Of a DNA stretch of 64,000 nucleotides, positions 61,501 to 64,000 are shown piece after piece. Each line of letters begins with the position of its first letter. Position 1 is the stretch's first letter. The DNA lies in contig NC_133218.1 of NCBI RefSeq assembly GCF_040436345.1, forward strand, positions 23,359,070 to 23,423,069, given 5' to 3'. The position numbers were made by a program, and so were the translations under genes. The notes under the pieces were generated by a model, which saw only the letters and a list, made by a program, of their open reading frames with translations, ran no database searches and had not been told where the DNA came from. This DNA comes from Pagrus major. Taxonomy: Eukaryota; Chordata; Actinopteri; Spariformes; Sparidae.

Positions 61501-63606
61501 ACTTATTGTATTTATTGATAGTTCCCAACTTATTATTGTACACAGGATGTTGAAAAAGCTTAAATAAGAAAACACTTAAGATTATTGTATGTGTCATGTC
61601 TGTTCCCCATTCAGATCACAGTGGAGGACTACGAACAGGCAGCTAAAAGTCTCTTTAAGGCTTTGCTTATTCGTGAGAAATACTCAAAGCTAGCCTATCA
61701 AAGATTTTGCAGAACCACGGCCCAGTTCCTCCGCAGTGCTCAGAACATGAGATGGAGTGAAGAAGATGAAGTTCTACCAGGTCTGAAGGTCTTGTGATTT
61801 TTTTTTAAAGTATCTCTCACTGATGATGGTTTCCTGTTCATATGTGAATGCTGTGGTCCACCAGATATGTGCCCGCATCCAAAAGATGGGGAAGATCCCT
61901 ACAGCATGGAAAACATCCCTGAGAACTTGAACTATGAACTGAAGATGAAGGATGGGATAGTGCATGTGTATGATAATGCAGAGGCTCTGAGAGAAAACCG
62001 GCCCCACGACCTTCCTTACCCAGACTTAGAGACCTTTGCCATAGATCTCAGTCACGTGCTTGCAATGATTGCAGATGGACCCACGTAAGTTGCCAAAACA
62101 AAAAACATGCTACAGCTACAGTATGCTGGTTCAACACACTGCTTTGGTATAACCGGTTGTTGCCACTAAGCAGTACTTATATACTTACTAAACTGAGGTC
62201 CGCTCTAATTTTCAGGAAGACCTACTGTCACAGACGACTGAATTTCTTGAGCTCGAAGTTCTACCTCCATGAGATGCTCAATGAGATGGCTGAGCTAAAG
62301 GAACTAAAGAGTGTGCCTCACAGAGATTTCTACAATGTTAGAAAGGTTAGATCTCCATCTACAGGTGTTATAAAGAGTGTATAATCCAATCTTGTATCCC
62401 AAAGATTGTTTTGGTGAAAACATCTCAGTACATGCTGTCTTCCTTAATTTTAACTAATAAAAGAAAAAAAGGTAAGAAAAGCCATGTGTGCACTTGTTAA
62501 ACATAGAAGTTGCTTCTTCCCCTCAGATCGACACACATATTCATGCGGCTGCCTGCATGTCTCAGAAACACCTGCTGACCTTCATCCAGAAAACATACAA
62601 GACTGATGCTGACCGTGTGGTGCTGGAAAAGGCGGGACAAAAGATGACTCTCCAGCAGGTTTTCCACAACCTCAATAAGGACCCCTATGACCTCACTGTG
62701 GACTCTCTGGATGTACATGCTGTAAGAAAAGCAGGAAAGGCCACCATATTTTAGCATTAGGCTTATTTTGTTTTTCTGTGTTCATTTTAAATATGTTGGA
62801 ATGGGGAGGAAAATTAATACGTTTTGTGAATTACATTATTACTACATTATGGAACATAATAATAATTGGAATGGATAGGAATCTCTCTGCAACTTGCAAT
62901 TCCCTCACTCCCTCTGCCTTTAATTTGTGGCACTTAATGTTCCTAAATACCAGTTCACTAATATGCTTTCTAATGTATAAACTGTCCAGGGGAGACACAC
63001 CTTCCACCGGTTTGATAAGTTCAATTCGAAGTATAACCCAGTGGGAGCCAGTGAACTTCGAGAAATCTTCCTGAAAACAGACAACATCATTAATGGAGAC
63101 TATTTTGCTCGCATCATCAAGGTATCAGATCGTGTGATGATACATTTCAAGTCTGAACTGATGCGGACACAGTTAAGCACACTCTACTTCTCACCTTCAA
63201 CAGGAAGTGGCCCATGACCTGGAGGAGAGTAAGTACCAGCACGCAGAGCCTCGCCTTTCCATCTATGGACGCTCTCCAGATGAGTGGGACAGTCTGTCTA
63301 AGTGGTTCATTCACCACAAACTGCACTCTCCAAACATGAGATGGATGATTCAAGTGCCCAGGATATAGTGAGTGCTACGGCCTGAAGAAACCCTCAAGCT
63401 TCTAATTTAAAAGCAATTTTCAAAATGTGAAATTGTGAAATTTACTTAAAATATAACACAATGTTTAATTGTGTTTCAGTGACATTTTCAAGTCAAAGAA
63501 GCTGGTACCTAATTTTGCCAAGATGCTGGAGAACATATTCCTTCCTCTGTTTGAGGCCACCGTCAACCCACAGAAGCACAAAGAACTTCACGTTTTCCTC
63601 AAATAT
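57468..63606 (+). CDS. ampd3: ampd3, AMP deaminase 3, 5' part: ten coding exons, incomplete at the right edge
   Basis: AMP deaminase hydrolyses AMP to IMP and ammonia in the cytosol, part of the purine nucleotide cycle. AMPD3 is the erythrocyte-type isoform. Ten exons (57468-57507, 60932-61154, 61250-61430, 61615-61780, 61865-62084, 62216-62345, 62527-62721, 62990-63121, 63204-63367, 63480-63606) join in frame into 526 codons, about two-thirds of the 770-residue family length. Diagnostic blocks are [15 protein letters not shown] and [16 protein letters not shown] (AMPD3-type N-terminus), [72 protein letters not shown] with the metal-binding HxH at H324/H326, [20 protein letters not shown] and [13 protein letters not shown]. 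The remaining metal ligands and catalytic residues are in exons beyond 64000. Confidence 0.96.
58497..58601. repeat. (TTG)n then (CTG)n trinucleotide microsatellite
   Basis: About 24 uninterrupted TTG units (58497-58570), then about ten GCT units with one TCC interruption (58571-58601). Read on the minus strand it is (CAA)n/(CAG)n. Poly-Leu/Val/Asn frames here are artefacts. Confidence 0.97.
58669..58710. repeat. (TG)n microsatellite
   Basis: TGTGTGTGTTTGTGTGTG... with two TTTG interruptions. Confidence 0.93.
58868..59366. mobile_element. fold-back (palindromic) MITE-like element
   Basis: Arms of about 170 bp are inverted copies. GCTGAAGTCACGCCC (58869) pairs with GGGGCGTGACCTCAGCTCC (59347). 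GGACCTAATTTCAGAAAAAC (58902) pairs with GTTTTTCTGAAATAAGGTCC-type sequence (59309). CACACATATGATGTTTGTC (58983) pairs with ACAAACATCATATGTGTAG (59260). The middle (about 59045-59200) is unpaired. AT-rich CGATATT-containing flanks (about 58770-58860 and 59390-59460) may belong to a larger element. No coding capacity. Confidence 0.8.
60310..60360. mobile_element. possible interspersed-repeat relic
   Basis: TACTTTATTAATAGCACCTTTCAAAA...TTTCTTTACAT resembles the fish repeat motif TTTATATAGCACCTTTCA...GTGCTTTACAT. Weak. Confidence 0.3.
60932..61154 (+). CDS. ampd3: ampd3 coding exon 2 (core start MPRQFPK)
   Basis: Acceptor ACCTTCTTGCAG, donor GTAGGTGT. It contains the conserved internal ATG (60934) of [20 protein letters not shown], and [20 protein letters not shown]. 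The internal ATG could serve as start for transcripts lacking the 57468 exon. Confidence 0.95.
61250..61430 (+). CDS. ampd3: ampd3 coding exon 3
   Basis: 181 nt, acceptor TTTTTGCAG, donor GTAAGTAC. It encodes (R)[15 protein letters not shown], a Ser/Thr/Pro-rich variable part, and [14 protein letters not shown]. Confidence 0.95.
61615..61780 (+). CDS. ampd3: ampd3 coding exon 4
   Basis: 166 nt, acceptor CCCATTCAG, donor GTCTGAAG (weak match beyond GT). It encodes [20 protein letters not shown], then [11 protein letters not shown] and a variable tail ending EVLP. The donor choice is set by the frame of the next exon (G|AT ATG). Confidence 0.9.
61865..62084 (+). CDS. ampd3: ampd3 coding exon 5
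   Basis: 220 nt, acceptor GGTCCACCAG, donor GTAAGTTG. It encodes (D)[20 protein letters not shown], later [20 protein letters not shown] and ADGPT. Confidence 0.95.
62216..62345 (+). CDS. ampd3: ampd3 coding exon 6
   Basis: 130 nt, acceptor CTAATTTTCAG, donor GTTAGATC (A at +4 lacking the usual AAG). It encodes [20 protein letters not shown], then [20 protein letters not shown] and VRK, the AMP deaminase signature region. Confidence 0.96.
62527..62721 (+). CDS. ampd3: ampd3 coding exon 7 (metal-binding HxH)
   Basis: 195 nt, acceptor CCCCTCAG, donor GTAAGAAA. It encodes [20 protein letters not shown], in which the two His of HIH are zinc ligands, and ends [14 protein letters not shown]. Confidence 0.97.
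62990..63121 (+). CDS. ampd3: ampd3 coding exon 8
   Basis: 132 nt, acceptor AACTGTCCAG, donor GTATCAGA. It encodes [20 protein letters not shown], then [20 protein letters not shown] and RIIK. Confidence 0.96.
63204..63367 (+). CDS. ampd3: ampd3 coding exon 9
   Basis: 164 nt, acceptor CTTCAACAG, donor GTGAGTGC. It encodes [20 protein letters not shown], then [11 protein letters not shown] and [14 protein letters not shown]. Confidence 0.96.
63480..63606 (+). CDS. ampd3: ampd3 coding exon 10 (last in the window)
   Basis: 127 nt, acceptor TGTGTTTCAG, donor GTAAGATT. It encodes (Y)[20 protein letters not shown], then [20 protein letters not shown] and KY. The next family block (GFDSVDDES-type) is not in the window. 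Confidence 0.96.
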
Positions 63607-64000
63607 GTAAGATTTTTTAGGGTTCATCATGCCAAAATGTACAGAACAATAGCTCACCAAAATAGTGATTAATTTCCTCAAGTTTCTCATGGATATTACC
63701 TATTCAATGCTATTGATTATTGATGAGGTAACACCTCACTTGAACATCTCCTCTTTATCATTTAAATCCAGTATAATGTGAAAAATGTTTCATAGTAGAA
63801 GCAATAACTGTTGACAAATACTGTACATTAATAAACACTTTTAAATGGCCTTATAACTGCTTACACATTGCTACTTTATAGAGCATTGTAAACAATTTAG
63901 TAAATGTTTATGTTGTGTTTATAAATACTAAACATGTAATTCAAGGGCATGAATTGTTAATAATATTTGTTACGTTATTACCCTTGGTACCTGCCGGGGA
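63607..64000 (+). other. ampd3 intron 10, partial
   Basis: AT-rich intronic DNA to the right edge with no recognisable exon. Confidence 0.8.

Noticed and set aside
1..64000. CRISPR array, prokaryotic operon, phage or attachment site
   Set aside because: Spliced vertebrate genes, long AT-rich introns and eukaryotic transposons throughout. No evenly spaced repeats with unique spacers.

Overview
This is a stretch of animal (vertebrate) nuclear DNA, almost certainly from a ray-finned fish and probably a percomorph teleost. The evidence is three intron-containing vertebrate genes with GT-AG splice sites, long introns full of microsatellites and DNA transposons, hAT elements with CGAT-rich ends, and a tRNA-derived SINE of a type I associate with perch-like fishes. 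There are no prokaryotic features.

Layout, left to right. (1) Positions 1-45592, minus strand: the 5' part of sbf2 (SET-binding factor 2 / MTMR13). Six coding exons (45538-45592, 31949-32034, 8544-8681, 3813-3947, 2425-2535, 1046-1151) join in frame into the first 210 residues, covering the uDENN region and the start of the cDENN domain. The rest lies beyond position 1. The introns are 13.5, 23.3, 4.6, 1.3 and 1.3 kb. Intron 2 holds a complete, apparently intact hAT transposon (8807-11981) with a perfect 8-bp target duplication, 16-bp inverted ends and a two-exon 627-residue transposase. It also holds a 1.3-kb non-autonomous hAT (24857-26180), a SINE (about 22775-22975) and several relics. 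Intron 1 holds a hAT-like MITE (37075-37437), a possible LINE tail and a striking 34-bp-arm palindrome at 42437-42505. (2) 45593-49402: the head-to-head intergenic region between sbf2 and adm. (3) 49403-51920, plus strand: adm (adrenomedullin), complete, with a TATA box, a non-coding first exon, three coding exons (174 residues) and a long AU-rich 3' UTR. (4) About 51920-57467: intergenic, with a (GGAGA)n tract, a short telomere-like motif, a G-rich run and two CTCF-like motifs. (5) 57468-63606, plus strand: the 5' two-thirds of ampd3 (AMP deaminase 3), ten coding exons giving 526 residues including the catalytic HxH motif. It continues past the window end.

The order sbf2-adm-ampd3 matches the human 11p15.4 neighbourhood (SBF2-ADM-AMPD3), which supports the gene names. 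The three genes do not form a pathway: one is a membrane-traffic Rab exchange factor and pseudophosphatase, one a vasodilator peptide hormone, one a purine-nucleotide enzyme. No new multi-gene system was found. The points most worth a second look are the intact hAT transposon, the palindrome, the alternative first coding exon of ampd3 and the loss of the amidation glycine in the PAMP part of adm.
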